16,774 nucleotides of DNA from an uncultured Faecalibacterium sp. (GCA_934518555.1 CAKSXW010000045.1:1-16774), one strand, 5' to 3'; positions 6,923 to 13,739 are shown, counted from the first letter of the stretch. The notes: generated from the sequence alone by a model not told the origin. Numbers and translations: made by a program.

Positions 6923-8701
6923 TCAGGCTTCCAGTTCTTCCAGGGGCACCAGGAACTCCTTGCGGCACTGCTCAAATTCCAGCATATAGTCCTTGGTGGG
7001 GTTGTGGTGCATGATGCTCTTGAGGGTGTGGGAGTCGTAGTCGTCTCCGGCCTCCATGCCCACCATCCGGACAGCCACGTTGGAGCAGTGGTCAGAGATA
7101 CGCTCGGCGTTGTTCAGCACGTCCAGGAACACCACACCGGTGTCGATGGAGCATACCCCGTCCTTCAGGCGGCGGATGTGCTGGTCACGGAGACGGTCCA
7201 CCATCACGTCGATGACCTCCTCCAGGGGCTCCACCTGGCAGGCCTTCTGGACGTCGTCATTTTCAAAGGCGTCGTCCGTCAGAGACAGGATCCGGTCCAA
7301 GGCCCCTTCCAGCAGCACCAGCTCTTTTTTGGCGTCCTCGGAGAAGGAGGCCTCCTTCTCTGCCAGCTCCTGGGCCTTTTCCATAATGTTCACGGCATAG
7401 TCACCAATGCGCTCGAACTCCGTTACAAAGTTCAGCAGCTCGGTGACAGCGTGGCTTTCGTCGTCGCCCAGCTCCTGGTCGGTCAGCTTGATCAGGTAGT
7501 TGGAGATGGCCACCTCCATGCGGTCGATGAGGTTTTCCCGGACGTTGATGGCACTGACCACTTCCTCGTCCATCTCCAGCAGCAAGGGAGCTGCCAGGCC
7601 CACGTTGCGGGCGGCACGACGAGACATCTTGACCACTGCGTTCTTGGCCTGCTGCAAAGCCACAGCCGGGCTCTTGTACAAGCGCTCGTCCAGCACCGGC
7701 ATACTCAGCTCCTGAGCCTCCTCGGCACTGTCGGGCACGGTCAGCATGGCCAGCTTGCTGAGCACACCGCTGCAGGGCAGGAACAGCAGCATGGCGCAGA
7801 CGCTGGACAGGGTGTGGATGTTTGCAATGGAGCTCTTGTTCATCACCTCATGCCACATGGGGATGCCAAAAGTGAACTGGACCCCGTACACCAGGGCCAG
7901 CAGGATCAGGCTGCCGATGACGTTGAAGTACAGGTGGATCAGGGCGGCACGCTTGCCGTCCTTGGAGGAGCCGCCGATGGTCAGCAGCGGCGTAAAGGCA
8001 GTACCGATGTGGGCACCCAGGATGATGGGGATGGCAGAACTGAAGGTCACAAGGCCCGTGCTGGACAATGCCTGCAGGATACCCACCGAGGCCGAGGAGG
8101 ACTGGATGATCACCGTGACCACCACGCCCACCAGGACGCCCAGGATGGGGTTGGTCATGGTGACGAACAGGTTCTGGAACACGGCACTTTCCCGGAGAGG
8201 GGCCACGCCGCTGTCCATGAGGCTCATGCCGGTAAACAGGATGCCGAAGCCCAGCATGATCTGGCCGATGTTCTTCTTTTTGACACTGCGGAGGAACACA
8301 TAAAAAATGCAACCAATAAACGCCACCACCGGCGCAAAGGTCTTGGGCTGGATCAGGGTCAGCCACAGGCTATCGCCTGAGATATCCGCCATGCGGATCA
8401 ACTGGCCCGTGACAGTCGTGCCGATGTTTGCACCCATGATCACGCCTACTGATTGCGTTAAAGTCATAATGCCGGAGTTCACCAGACCGACACAGATGAC
8501 CACCGTGCCAGCCGAGGACTGGATCACACCGGTGATCAGGGTGCCGAAGATGACGCCTTTGATGGTGGAGGAGGTCAATTTTTGCAGCACGCCCTGCATT
8601 TTGCCGCCGGCCAGTTTTTCCAGGCCGGCACCCATAATGGACATGCCGTACAGAAACAGCGCAATGCCACCCAACAGAGAGGTAATGTGTGTGATATCCA
8701 T
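6923..8701 (-). CDS. Na+/phosphate cotransporter with PhoU-like tail
   Basis: A membrane symporter of the NptA/PNaS (YjbB-like) family that imports or exports inorganic phosphate with sodium. The 592 residues carry the two inverted family repeats: GVIQSSAGTVV with QSSA at 61-64 then GANIGTT (90-96), and VIIQSSSASVG with QSSS at 200-203 then GAHIGTAFTP (229-238). Several hydrophobic segments run to about residue 312. The C-terminal 240 residues (about 350-592) are helical and PhoU-like, which in this family is a cytosolic regulatory domain. The length fits the PhoU-fused subfamily. The start at 8701 has TTTTAGGAG with 8-base spacing. It has its own promoter, a long structured leader and its own terminator, so it is a single-gene unit. 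Substrate direction cannot be read from the sequence. Confidence 0.93.
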   Translation of the reverse strand: MDITHITSLLGGIALFLYGMSIMGAGLEKLAGGKMQGVLQKLTSSTIKGVIFGTLITGVIQSSAGTVVICVGLVNSGIMTLTQSVGVIMGANIGTTVTGQLIRMADISGDSLWLTLIQPKTFAPVVAFIGCIFYVFLRSVKKKNIGQIMLGFGILFTGMSLMDSGVAPLRESAVFQNLFVTMTNPILGVLVGVVVTVIIQSSSASVGILQALSSTGLVTFSSAIPIILGAHIGTAFTPLLTIGGSSKDGKRAALIHLYFNVIGSLILLALVYGVQFTFGIPMWHEVMNKSSIANIHTLSSVCAMLLFLPCSGVLSKLAMLTVPDSAEEAQELSMPVLDERLYKSPAVALQQAKNAVVKMSRRAARNVGLAAPLLLEMDEEVVSAINVRENLIDRMEVAISNYLIKLTDQELGDDESHAVTELLNFVTEFERIGDYAVNIMEKAQELAEKEASFSEDAKKELVLLEGALDRILSLTDDAFENDDVQKACQVEPLEEVIDVMVDRLRDQHIRRLKDGVCSIDTGVVFLDVLNNAERISDHCSNVAVRMVGMEAGDDYDSHTLKSIMHHNPTKDYMLEFEQCRKEFLVPLEELEA

Positions 8702-8848
8702 AACGATACTCCTAAAATGATCTTCTGTGCTCTTACACTTTTACAGCACACAGCCGCCGGGCCCACCTGTGGTACACAGGCCCCGGCAGCTGCCTCTTTT
8801 TTCCCATTCTCACGGCCCCTGCCCCAGGGCAGGAAAAATAGCCGCTAT
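8702..8848 (-). promoter_or_regulatory. Structured 5' leader of the phosphate transporter
   Basis: Between the predicted transcription start (near 8848) and the ribosome binding site the minus-strand RNA can form three consecutive stem-loops: 8818-8833 (CCTGCC/GGCAGG), 8751-8792 (long nested hairpin, 13 of 14 outer pairs including one wobble, plus an inner CCTGTG/CACAGG around a 3-base loop) and 8726-8750 (TGTGCT/AGCACA). No riboswitch class is recognised. The large hairpin is followed by TTTTTT on the plus strand, so it could instead be a terminator for opposite-strand transcription. Confidence 0.5.
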
Positions 8849-8854
8849 GCAGCT

Positions 8855-8884
8855 ATTATACCATCAAATCCCCTGTGACAACAA
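8855..8884 (-). promoter_or_regulatory. Probable promoter of the phosphate transporter
   Basis: Minus strand: consensus -10 TATAAT (8860-8855). A candidate -35 TTGTTG (8884-8879) is 18 bases upstream; TTGTCA at 15-base spacing is the alternative. The surrounding AT-rich stretch contrasts with the GC-rich genes. No Pho box was recognised. Confidence 0.6.
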
Positions 8885-8990
8885 GGTTTATTTTACAAGA
8901 AAATCACTTTTTCCACACATTTTTTTGCTCAGGCGTCCATTCTGCGCCGGAACTTTGCAAGGATTTTACATAAATTTTGCATTTGCCTGA

Positions 8991-9104
8991 TCAGGCTCCC
9001 AGCTCCTCCATGGCCTCCCGTACCGTGTCGGCAGAAAAAAGAAACCCACCGCTGCCGGAGTACACCTCCACATGGCTGCCCACATACCGTACTTCGTAAT
9101 CCAT
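8991..9104 (-). CDS. Small 37-residue conserved-looking protein
   Basis: A short open frame. The protein begins MDYEVRYVGSHVEVYSGSGG and ends ADTVREAMEELGA: two or three beta strands followed by an acidic helix, with no signal peptide or membrane segment. An AGGAGG ribosome binding site lies 11 bases before the ATG, with a second purine patch closer in. The codons use G/C in the third position like the neighbours. It sits between the terminator of the CBS gene and the promoter of the phosphate transporter, on the same strand as both. No clear promoter of its own was found, so it may be expressed by read-through of the 9224-9261 terminator. The strand-strand-helix plan with a glycine turn and 'FLFSAD..REA.EEL' resembles tiny hypothetical proteins of Clostridia, but I do not recognise a named family. 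Function unknown. Confidence 0.6.
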   Translation of the reverse strand: MDYEVRYVGSHVEVYSGSGGFLFSADTVREAMEELGA

Positions 9105-9223
9105 CCTCTTTCTGCCCTCCTGTTGCTTTGCTGCTGCCCTCCCGGGCTTCCATGGCTGTATTGTCTCATAAATGTCGTCCCATAAGATGGACTTTCACCC
9201 GTTTTTTGCGGATTTTTGGGCAC

Positions 9224-9261
9224 AAAAAAAGCTGCCATGCCCCCTTTGGGACATGGCAGCT
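9224..9261 (-). terminator. Intrinsic terminator of the CBS-domain gene
   Basis: A perfect 10-base-pair stem AGCTGCCATG (9230-9239) with CATGGCAGCT (9252-9261) is followed on the minus strand by a run of seven T. It lies 28 bases past the CBS gene stop. Confidence 0.9.
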
Positions 9262-9289
9262 GATGCTGTTACCTATTTATAATAGAGGC

Positions 9290-9730
9290 TCAGTGCACCC
9301 CTGCATACTCCGGCACCGGGTGCTCTGCCCGGGCCGACTGCTCGTAGCAATAGCGGATGATGGCCTGCCGCCGCACGATGCCGATAAAGCTGCCCCGGTC
9401 ATCCACCACCGGCACAAAGTTCTGGTTCATGGCCGCCTCGATGAGCTGGTCCATGCTGGTGGTAACGGTAACGGCCTTGTAATCTCGCTTGTGGGGAAAG
9501 GCCGAGATGGGGATATCTTCCGCAGCTTCCAGGTCCAGGCCGTGGAATTTCTTCAGCCCCCAAAGGATGTCACCTTCTGTAAGAGTGCCCACATACTGGC
9601 CCTTGCGGTTCAGCACCGGGATGGAGGCGTAGCGGTTCTTCTCCCACTTTTCCAGCGTCTGCCGGAGGGTAAAATCATCGTAGACATACATCAGGTCCTG
9701 CTTGGGGGAGAGGAAAAACAGAATGTTCAT
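9290..9730 (-). CDS. Two-CBS-domain protein
   Basis: The 146 residues start MNILFFLSPKQDLMYVYDDF and contain little besides a tandem CBS pair, about residues 10-60 (DFTLRQTLEKW...YASIPVLNRKGQYVGTLTEGDIL) and 85-128 (VTVTTSMDQLIEAAM...FVPVVDDRGSFIGIVRRQAII). Such stand-alone Bateman modules bind adenine nucleotides or, in some Firmicutes, cyclic-di-AMP, and act as regulatory subunits; the ligand here is not readable from sequence. The frame is open up to 9847, but the start at 9730 has TTTAGGAG at 8-base spacing and matches the usual N-terminus of the family, while an upstream start at 9847 would overlap the promoter. It is a single-gene unit with its own promoter, leader hairpin and terminator, divergent from the yloU-fakA pair. 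Confidence 0.9.
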   Translation of the reverse strand: MNILFFLSPKQDLMYVYDDFTLRQTLEKWEKNRYASIPVLNRKGQYVGTLTEGDILWGLKKFHGLDLEAAEDIPISAFPHKRDYKAVTVTTSMDQLIEAAMNQNFVPVVDDRGSFIGIVRRQAIIRYCYEQSARAEHPVPEYAGVH

Positions 9731-9802
9731 GACAACAGCTCCTAAACAAAAATTTCTGTACGGCGCACCGCCGGACTCAAGTCTTTTCCTGCTCGTTTTA
9801 CA

Positions 9803-9833
9803 GGGGGATGCATACTGTGTGTACGCATCCCCC
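9803..9833 (-). promoter_or_regulatory. 5'-proximal stem-loop in the CBS gene leader
   Basis: GGGGGATGC (9803-9811) and GCATCCCCC (9825-9833) form a 9-base-pair stem, extended by three more pairs after one mismatch, around a 5-base loop. With transcription starting near 9839 the stem sits almost at the 5' end of an RNA leader of about 109 bases. A second small hairpin, CGGCG-GTG-CGCCG, lies nearer the gene (about 9761-9773). There is no T-run right after the first stem, so it is not a plain terminator; RNA stabilisation or regulation is possible. Confidence 0.5.
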
Positions 9834-9845
9834 CTCCTCCCTTTC

Positions 9846-9851
9846 ATTCTA
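9846..9851 (-). promoter_or_regulatory. Extended -10 promoter element for the CBS gene
   Basis: Minus strand TAGAAT (9851-9846) preceded by TGC, giving an extended -10 like that of the PBP promoter. The -35 position holds only a weak TTTCTT, which extended -10 promoters can tolerate. About 200 bases of otherwise empty sequence separate it from the divergent yloU promoter. Confidence 0.5.
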
Positions 9852-9962
9852 GCACGTTTCCCAGGGGGAAGAAAGGCGAAAGACAGACTTTTTAGATTTT
9901 ATTCACAGATTCTTCTCAACTGCCCAGCCCTCTTCTGGCCATCTTTGGAGAAAATCGACCCC

Positions 9963-9987
9963 AAAAGCCCCGGCCTCGGCCCGGGGC
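9963..9987 (-). terminator. Possible minus-strand terminator between divergent genes
   Basis: GCCCCGG (9967-9973) pairs with CCGGGGC (9981-9987), followed on the minus strand by TTTT. It would stop leftward transcription coming from behind the yloU promoter before it enters the CBS gene. Only four T make it a weak candidate. The rest of 9852-10053 shows nothing I can interpret. Confidence 0.35.
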
Positions 9988-10053
9988 CGGGAGCCTCAGG
10001 CCCTACGGACCTGGACAAAGAACACAAAAAAGGGGCATTCCAACAATTTGAAC

Positions 10054-10082
10054 TGTACAATCGGGGGCCGAAGTTGTATAAT
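10054..10082 (+). promoter_or_regulatory. Promoter of the yloU-fakA operon
   Basis: TGTACA (10054-10059), 17-base spacer, TATAAT (10077-10082) on the plus strand. The start would be near 10089, leaving a leader of about 95 bases before the first gene. Confidence 0.65.
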
Positions 10083-10097
10083 AAAGTGGGTGTTTCT

Positions 10098-10129
10098 CAG
10101 TGCAGTGCCCGGCTTTGGCCCCTGCACTG
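10098..10129 (+). promoter_or_regulatory. Leader stem-loop upstream of yloU
   Basis: CAGTGCAG (10098-10105) and CTGCACTG (10122-10129) form a perfect 8-base-pair stem, with further GCC/GGC pairing possible in the loop. It begins about 9 bases from the predicted transcription start. No T-run follows, so termination is unlikely. Confidence 0.45.
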
Positions 10130-10183
10130 CCCCAGACCCCTGAATGTGTTTTCTGAAAAATAACATAAAGGAGCAGAGCGACT

Positions 10184-10534
10184 ATGATCACTTCCCGTTT
10201 CCCTCTGGGAGATGTCAGCTTTACCGCCGGGTACTTTTCGGCCCTGGTAGGTGAGGCGACCAAACATTGCTACGGTGTTGCCGCCATGGCACCCCGTGAT
10301 ATGACCGACGCTGTGCGTAGCATGGTCCGCGGCTCGGATTATTCCGAAAAGGGCGTTCGTGTAACGCAGGAGAATGGGCGTCTCGTGATCGAGCTGCACA
10401 TTGCCGTCAGCTATGGCCTGAACATTTCCACCGCTGCCCGCAGCATCTCCCACCGTGTCAAGGACGAGGTGGAGCAGGCCACCGGGCTCAAGGTGGCCCG
10501 CGTGGTGGTCTCGGTGGATGATGTCATCGCCTGA
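10184..10534 (+). CDS. yloU: Asp23/Gls24 family envelope stress protein
   Basis: 116 residues with the family's compact alpha/beta fold: TAGYFSALVGEATKHCYGVAAM at 14-35, a central strand pair (GVRVTQENGRLVIELHIAVSYG) and the closing VKDEVEQATGLKVARVVVSVDDV. Members of this family are membrane-associated or cytosolic proteins linked to envelope homeostasis; the molecular role is not firmly known. AAAGGAG lies 10 bases before the ATG. It is followed after 54 bases by the FakA-like gene, the same order as yloU-yloV in Bacillus, which supports both calls. A weak hairpin GCCGGG/CCCGGC in the gap lacks a T-run. Confidence 0.9.
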   Translation: MITSRFPLGDVSFTAGYFSALVGEATKHCYGVAAMAPRDMTDAVRSMVRGSDYSEKGVRVTQENGRLVIELHIAVSYGLNISTAARSISHRVKDEVEQATGLKVARVVVSVDDVIA

Positions 10535-10588
10535 GTTCCGTATACCCGGAGCCGGGCCTTTTGCCCCGGCCAGAGAAGGAGTTAAAAC

Positions 10589-12283
10589 ATGATTTCTGGT
10601 AAGATCCTGCGTGACGCCATTATTTCCGGCGCCAACAACATCAACAATCAGCGTTCCCGTGTGGACGAGCTGAACGTTTTCCCCGTGCCGGACGGTGATA
10701 CCGGCACCAACATGGGCATGACCGTGGGGGCCTCTGTCCGGGAGCTGGAAGCTCTGGACGACAGCTGCACCGTGGCAGAAGCCGCCAAGACCGCTGCCTC
10801 TGCCATGCTGCGTGGTGCCCGTGGCAACTCCGGCGTCATCACCAGCCTGCTGTTCCGCGGCTTCTCCAAGGCCCTGGAGGGCAAAAAGGAAGCCGGGGCC
10901 GAGGACATTGTGGCAGCCCTGAAAAAGGGCGTGGAAGGTGCCTACAAGGCCGTCATGAAGCCCACCGAGGGCACCATCCTCACCGTGGCCCGGGTGGCCA
11001 GCGAGGAGGCCGCTGCCTGCGACGCCGTCGACGTGCCCTCTCTGTGGGACGTGGTGATGACCGCTGGCCAGAAGGCTCTGGAGGACACCCCCAACCTGCT
11101 GCCTGTCCTGAAGAAGGCTGGCGTCGTGGATGCCGGCGGCCAGGGCATCATGATCATCTTTGAGGGCATGGGCAAGGTGTTCCATGGCCAGGGCATTGTG
11201 GCTGGCGGCGAGGCTGCCCCCAACAAGGCCAAGCTCTCCACTGCCAACGCCGGCAAGGGCGTGTTCACCGATGACCTGATGAAGGTGGAGGACATCAAGA
11301 ACGGCTACTGCACCCAGTTCCTCATCAACAAGTACGAGGGTGCCAGCGCCGCCAAGATGCGTGCCTTTGCAGAGTCCAACGGCGACAGCGTGGTGTGCAT
11401 TGAGGACGATGACGTGATCAACCTCCATGTCCACACCGCCGACCCCGGCAAGATCCTCAGCGAGGCCATCAAGTACGGCTACCTGACCAACTTTAAGATC
11501 GAGAATATGCACGAGCAGTTCCTGGCCCGTCAGAAGCAGGGCAAGAGCCTGGAAAAGCAGGCTTCTGCTGAAAAGGCTCCCTCTCAGGCCAGCGAGTTCG
11601 TTTACGCCGCTGTGGACCCCAGCCGTGACTACGGCTTTGTGGCTGTGGCCGCTGGTGAGGGCCTGAAGGCTGTGTTCACCGACCTGGCAGCAGACGCTGT
11701 GGTCTCCGGCGGCCAGACCATGAACCCCTCCACCGAGGACATTCTGGCAGCAGTCCAGAGCGTGCCGGCCAAGACCGTGTTCGTTCTGCCCAACAACAAG
11801 AACATCATCATGGCTGCCGAGCAGGCCGAAAAGCTGGCTGACCGCCAGGTCATCGTTCTGCCCACCCGTACCGTGCCCATGGGCATTACCGCTCTGCTGA
11901 ACTTTGACCCCTCTGTCAACGCCGAGACCAACACCATCAACATGATGTCTGCCGCTGACAAGGTGTCCACCGGCCTCATCACCTACGCTGCCCGTGACAG
12001 CGAGTACGACGGCAAGCGGATCCGCAAGGGCGAGATCATGGCTCTGGAGAACGGCAAGATCGTTTCCACCTCCACCGACATCACCAAGGCCACCTACCGT
12101 CTGGCCCGTGGTATGTGCAAAAAGGATTCTTGCTTTGTCACCATCATCTCCGGCTGCGACGTCAGCGATGAGGACGCCGAGAAGGTTACCGAGATGGTCA
12201 AGGCCAAGTGCCCCAACCATGTGGAGGTCAGCCACATCCGGGGCGGCCAGCCTGTTTACTACTATATGATCAGCGTGGAGTAA
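10589..12283 (+). CDS. fakA: DAK2-domain kinase, FakA/YloV-like
   Basis: Probable ATP-dependent fatty acid kinase subunit that phosphorylates a fatty acid held by a DegV/FakB partner, for phospholipid synthesis. The 564 residues show an N-terminal DAK2 domain with the metal/ATP loop NVFPVPDGDTGTNMGM (29-44; D35, D37) and RGARGNSGVITSLLFRG (about 75-92). A middle domain contains C241 and the HVH pair H280/H282, matching the Cys-His-His zinc site known in FakA. A C-terminal domain follows (about 335-564). The length is normal for the family. The start has GAAGGAG at good spacing. It is co-transcribed with yloU and ends at a strong terminator. No FakB gene is visible in the window. A long antisense frame covering this gene is an artefact of GC-rich codon use. 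Confidence 0.93.
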   Translation: MISGKILRDAIISGANNINNQRSRVDELNVFPVPDGDTGTNMGMTVGASVRELEALDDSCTVAEAAKTAASAMLRGARGNSGVITSLLFRGFSKALEGKKEAGAEDIVAALKKGVEGAYKAVMKPTEGTILTVARVASEEAAACDAVDVPSLWDVVMTAGQKALEDTPNLLPVLKKAGVVDAGGQGIMIIFEGMGKVFHGQGIVAGGEAAPNKAKLSTANAGKGVFTDDLMKVEDIKNGYCTQFLINKYEGASAAKMRAFAESNGDSVVCIEDDDVINLHVHTADPGKILSEAIKYGYLTNFKIENMHEQFLARQKQGKSLEKQASAEKAPSQASEFVYAAVDPSRDYGFVAVAAGEGLKAVFTDLAADAVVSGGQTMNPSTEDILAAVQSVPAKTVFVLPNNKNIIMAAEQAEKLADRQVIVLPTRTVPMGITALLNFDPSVNAETNTINMMSAADKVSTGLITYAARDSEYDGKRIRKGEIMALENGKIVSTSTDITKATYRLARGMCKKDSCFVTIISGCDVSDEDAEKVTEMVKAKCPNHVEVSHIRGGQPVYYYMISVE

Positions 12284-12297
12284 GATTTTCTCCCCAG

Positions 12298-12329
12298 GGC
12301 CCCTTGTGCTGCGGCACAGGGGGCCTTTT
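12298..12329 (+). terminator. Intrinsic terminator of the yloU-fakA operon
   Basis: A 12-base-pair stem GGCCCCTTGTGC (12298-12309) with GCACAGGGGGCC (12314-12325), one wobble, a 4-base loop and TTTT. It starts 15 bases after the fakA stop. Confidence 0.9.
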
Positions 12330-12415
12330 GCTGCACCCGGCAGCAGATGAGTTTTGCTCACCTTTGCCCCAAAGCTGTTTCCACACCGGGGGCAGCTCCG
12401 GGAGCCCCGGATGCA

Positions 12416-12444
12416 TTTACAAACGGGGCAAAAGCCCGTATACT
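12416..12444 (+). promoter_or_regulatory. Promoter of the pyruvate kinase-like gene
   Basis: TTTACA (12416-12421), 17-base spacer, TATACT (12439-12444). The spacer contains a palindrome GGGC-AAAA-GCCC (12426-12437) that could be an operator. The start near 12451 leaves a leader of about 45 bases before the ATG. Confidence 0.65.
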
Positions 12445-12495
12445 ATCCTTATACGCACCGAACCCCCGGCGCACCACAAACACAAGGAGACACTT

Positions 12496-13449
12496 ATGCA
12501 TTTTTACGGAACCATCGGCCCGGCCTGTGCCGACGCCGCTACCCTCCGCAGCCTGAAGGCCGCTGGCATGACCGGCATCCGGATGAACCTGTCCCACGGG
12601 GGCCTGGCCCAGCACACCGACTGGCTGGACCTGATCCGGGAGGCCGGCATCCCGGAGCTGCTCATTGACCTGCAAGGGCCGGAGCTGCGGATCGGAGGGC
12701 TGGCCCAGCCTCTGACCTTAAAGGCCGGGGGCACCCTGCGCTTGGGCCAGGGGGGCGTCCCCTGCCCTGCCCCTCTGGTGGCGGCAGCCCGGCTCGGCCA
12801 CCAGCTGCTGCTGGACGACGGGCGGCTGCTGGTGCAGGTGACTGCCGCCGGGCCTGATGCCCTGGACTGCACCGTGCTGCGAGGCGGTCTGCTGGAAAGC
12901 CGCAAGAGCGTGGCAGTGCCGGGCCTGACTGTGGATATGCCCACCCTCACCGCCGACGACCTGGAAAACCTGCAAATGGCCGCCGCCTGCGGCGTTACCG
13001 GGGTGATGCTGCCCTTTGTCCGGGGCAAGCAGGACATTCTGGCCCTGCGGCAGGCCCTGGCAGAGGCCGGGGCCCCCCACATCCGCATCTTTGCCAAGAT
13101 CGAGAACCTGGCCGGGGTCCAGGCCCTGCCGGAGTTTTTGCCCCTGGTGGACGAGGTGGTCATTGCCCGGGGAGACCTGGGCAACGCCATGCCTCTGTGG
13201 GCCCTGCCCCGGTGCCAGAAGCAGCTTTCTGCCGCCTGCCGGGCCGCCGGGGTGCCCTTTATGGTGGTGACCCAGATGCTGGACAGTATGCAGACCCGGG
13301 CGGTGCCCACCCGGGCAGAGGTCAGCGACATCTACAACGCCGTGCTGGACGGGGCCGCCAGCCTGATGCTGACCGGAGAGACCGCCGCAGGCCAGTACCC
13401 GGTGCAGGCCATGGAGGTGCTGGTGCGTACTGCCCGCACCGCCCTGTGA
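12496..13449 (+). CDS. pyk: Short pyruvate kinase paralog lacking the C-terminal domain
   Basis: Would transfer phosphate from phosphoenolpyruvate to ADP if active. The 317 residues compare with about 470-580 for usual enzymes. The barrel (A) domain is present: GIRMNLSHG (27-35; R29, N31, S33), DLQGPELRIG (59-68), IFAKIEN with K201 and E203, IARGDLG (223-229), TQMLDSM (259-265) and MLTGETAAGQYP (291-302). The lid (B) domain, about 70-143, is short, and the C-terminal allosteric domain is missing. At the monovalent-cation site it has Leu-Gln before GPE and Ile after the Arg, which belong to K+-independent enzymes, but keeps Glu, the K+-dependent residue. The start at 12496 has AAGGAG at 6 bases; longer upstream frames run through the terminator and promoter. 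It is followed after 35 bases by an orphan sugar-kinase fragment. Catalytic residues are intact, so it may be a real, non-allosteric enzyme. Confidence 0.88.
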   Translation: MHFYGTIGPACADAATLRSLKAAGMTGIRMNLSHGGLAQHTDWLDLIREAGIPELLIDLQGPELRIGGLAQPLTLKAGGTLRLGQGGVPCPAPLVAAARLGHQLLLDDGRLLVQVTAAGPDALDCTVLRGGLLESRKSVAVPGLTVDMPTLTADDLENLQMAAACGVTGVMLPFVRGKQDILALRQALAEAGAPHIRIFAKIENLAGVQALPEFLPLVDEVVIARGDLGNAMPLWALPRCQKQLSAACRAAGVPFMVVTQMLDSMQTRAVPTRAEVSDIYNAVLDGAASLMLTGETAAGQYPVQAMEVLVRTARTAL

Positions 13450-13484
13450 CCCGGGGCCAAATGTAAAAAAGAAAGGTTTTTGAT

Positions 13485-13679
13485 ATGGGAATCGTTGTCA
13501 TCGGAGCCGGAGACGCCTTTTTTGCCGGTACCGTCATTGGCCGTACCTACGGCAAGACCCTGCCGGAGGCCTGCGAGATCGGCAGCCGCCTGGCGGCCTC
13601 GGTGATCTCCATTACCGAAAATGTCTGCCCCCGGTTCCGCCCCCAGGAGTTTGGGCTGGATGTGCCTGTGGTGGACTGA
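13485..13679 (+). CDS. Orphan C-terminal fragment of a PfkB-type sugar kinase
   Basis: 64 residues starting MGIVVIGAGDAFFAGTVIG. GAGDAFFAG is the second PfkB/ribokinase signature (anion hole plus catalytic Asp, here about residue 10), followed by the usual C-terminal helices (TLPEACEIGSRLAASVISITENVCPRF). A full PfkB kinase is about 300 residues; everything N-terminal, including sugar binding and the lid, is missing. An in-frame stop lies seven codons before the ATG, so nothing longer is hidden. A GAAAGG ribosome binding site 8 bases before the ATG and a terminator right after suggest it is still expressed, in one transcript with the pyruvate kinase-like gene. It cannot be a kinase alone. Alternatives: a decayed remnant of a kinase gene, or a small protein kept for another role such as a regulator or subunit. 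Confidence 0.7.
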   Translation: MGIVVIGAGDAFFAGTVIGRTYGKTLPEACEIGSRLAASVISITENVCPRFRPQEFGLDVPVVD

Positions 13680-13686
13680 CCCCCTA

Positions 13687-13739
13687 TAAAAATCATGCGC
13701 CGGAGCTTCCCTGCAAAAGGAGGCTCCGGCGCATTTTTA
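13687..13739. terminator. Bidirectional intrinsic terminator
   Basis: A perfect 12-base-pair stem ATGCGCCGGAGC (13695-13706) with GCTCCGGCGCAT (13723-13734), flanked by AAAAA on the left and TTTTT on the right. It serves the plus-strand pyruvate kinase/PfkB unit and the convergent minus-strand hydrolase gene. Confidence 0.92.

Noticed and set aside
6908..8380. 490-residue plus-strand frame opposite the phosphate transporter
   Set aside because: Shadow frame; the minus strand carries both QSSA-type transporter motifs and a proper ribosome binding site.
8751..8792. Known riboswitch (phosphate- or nucleotide-type) in the transporter leader
   Set aside because: I could not match any known conserved riboswitch core; kept only as a structured leader.
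8966..9238. 90-residue and 74-residue minus-strand frames around the small gene
   Set aside because: Different reading frames from the 37-codon gene; the longer one runs through the CBS terminator and neither has good start signals.
10097..12361. 754-residue minus-strand frame across yloU-fakA
   Set aside because: Spans two genes, a terminator and a promoter region; repetitive Gly/His/Val composition typical of an antisense GC artefact.
12208..12495. N-terminal extension of the pyruvate kinase frame
   Set aside because: It overlaps the end of fakA, its terminator and the pyk promoter; AAGGAG sits before the ATG at 12496.
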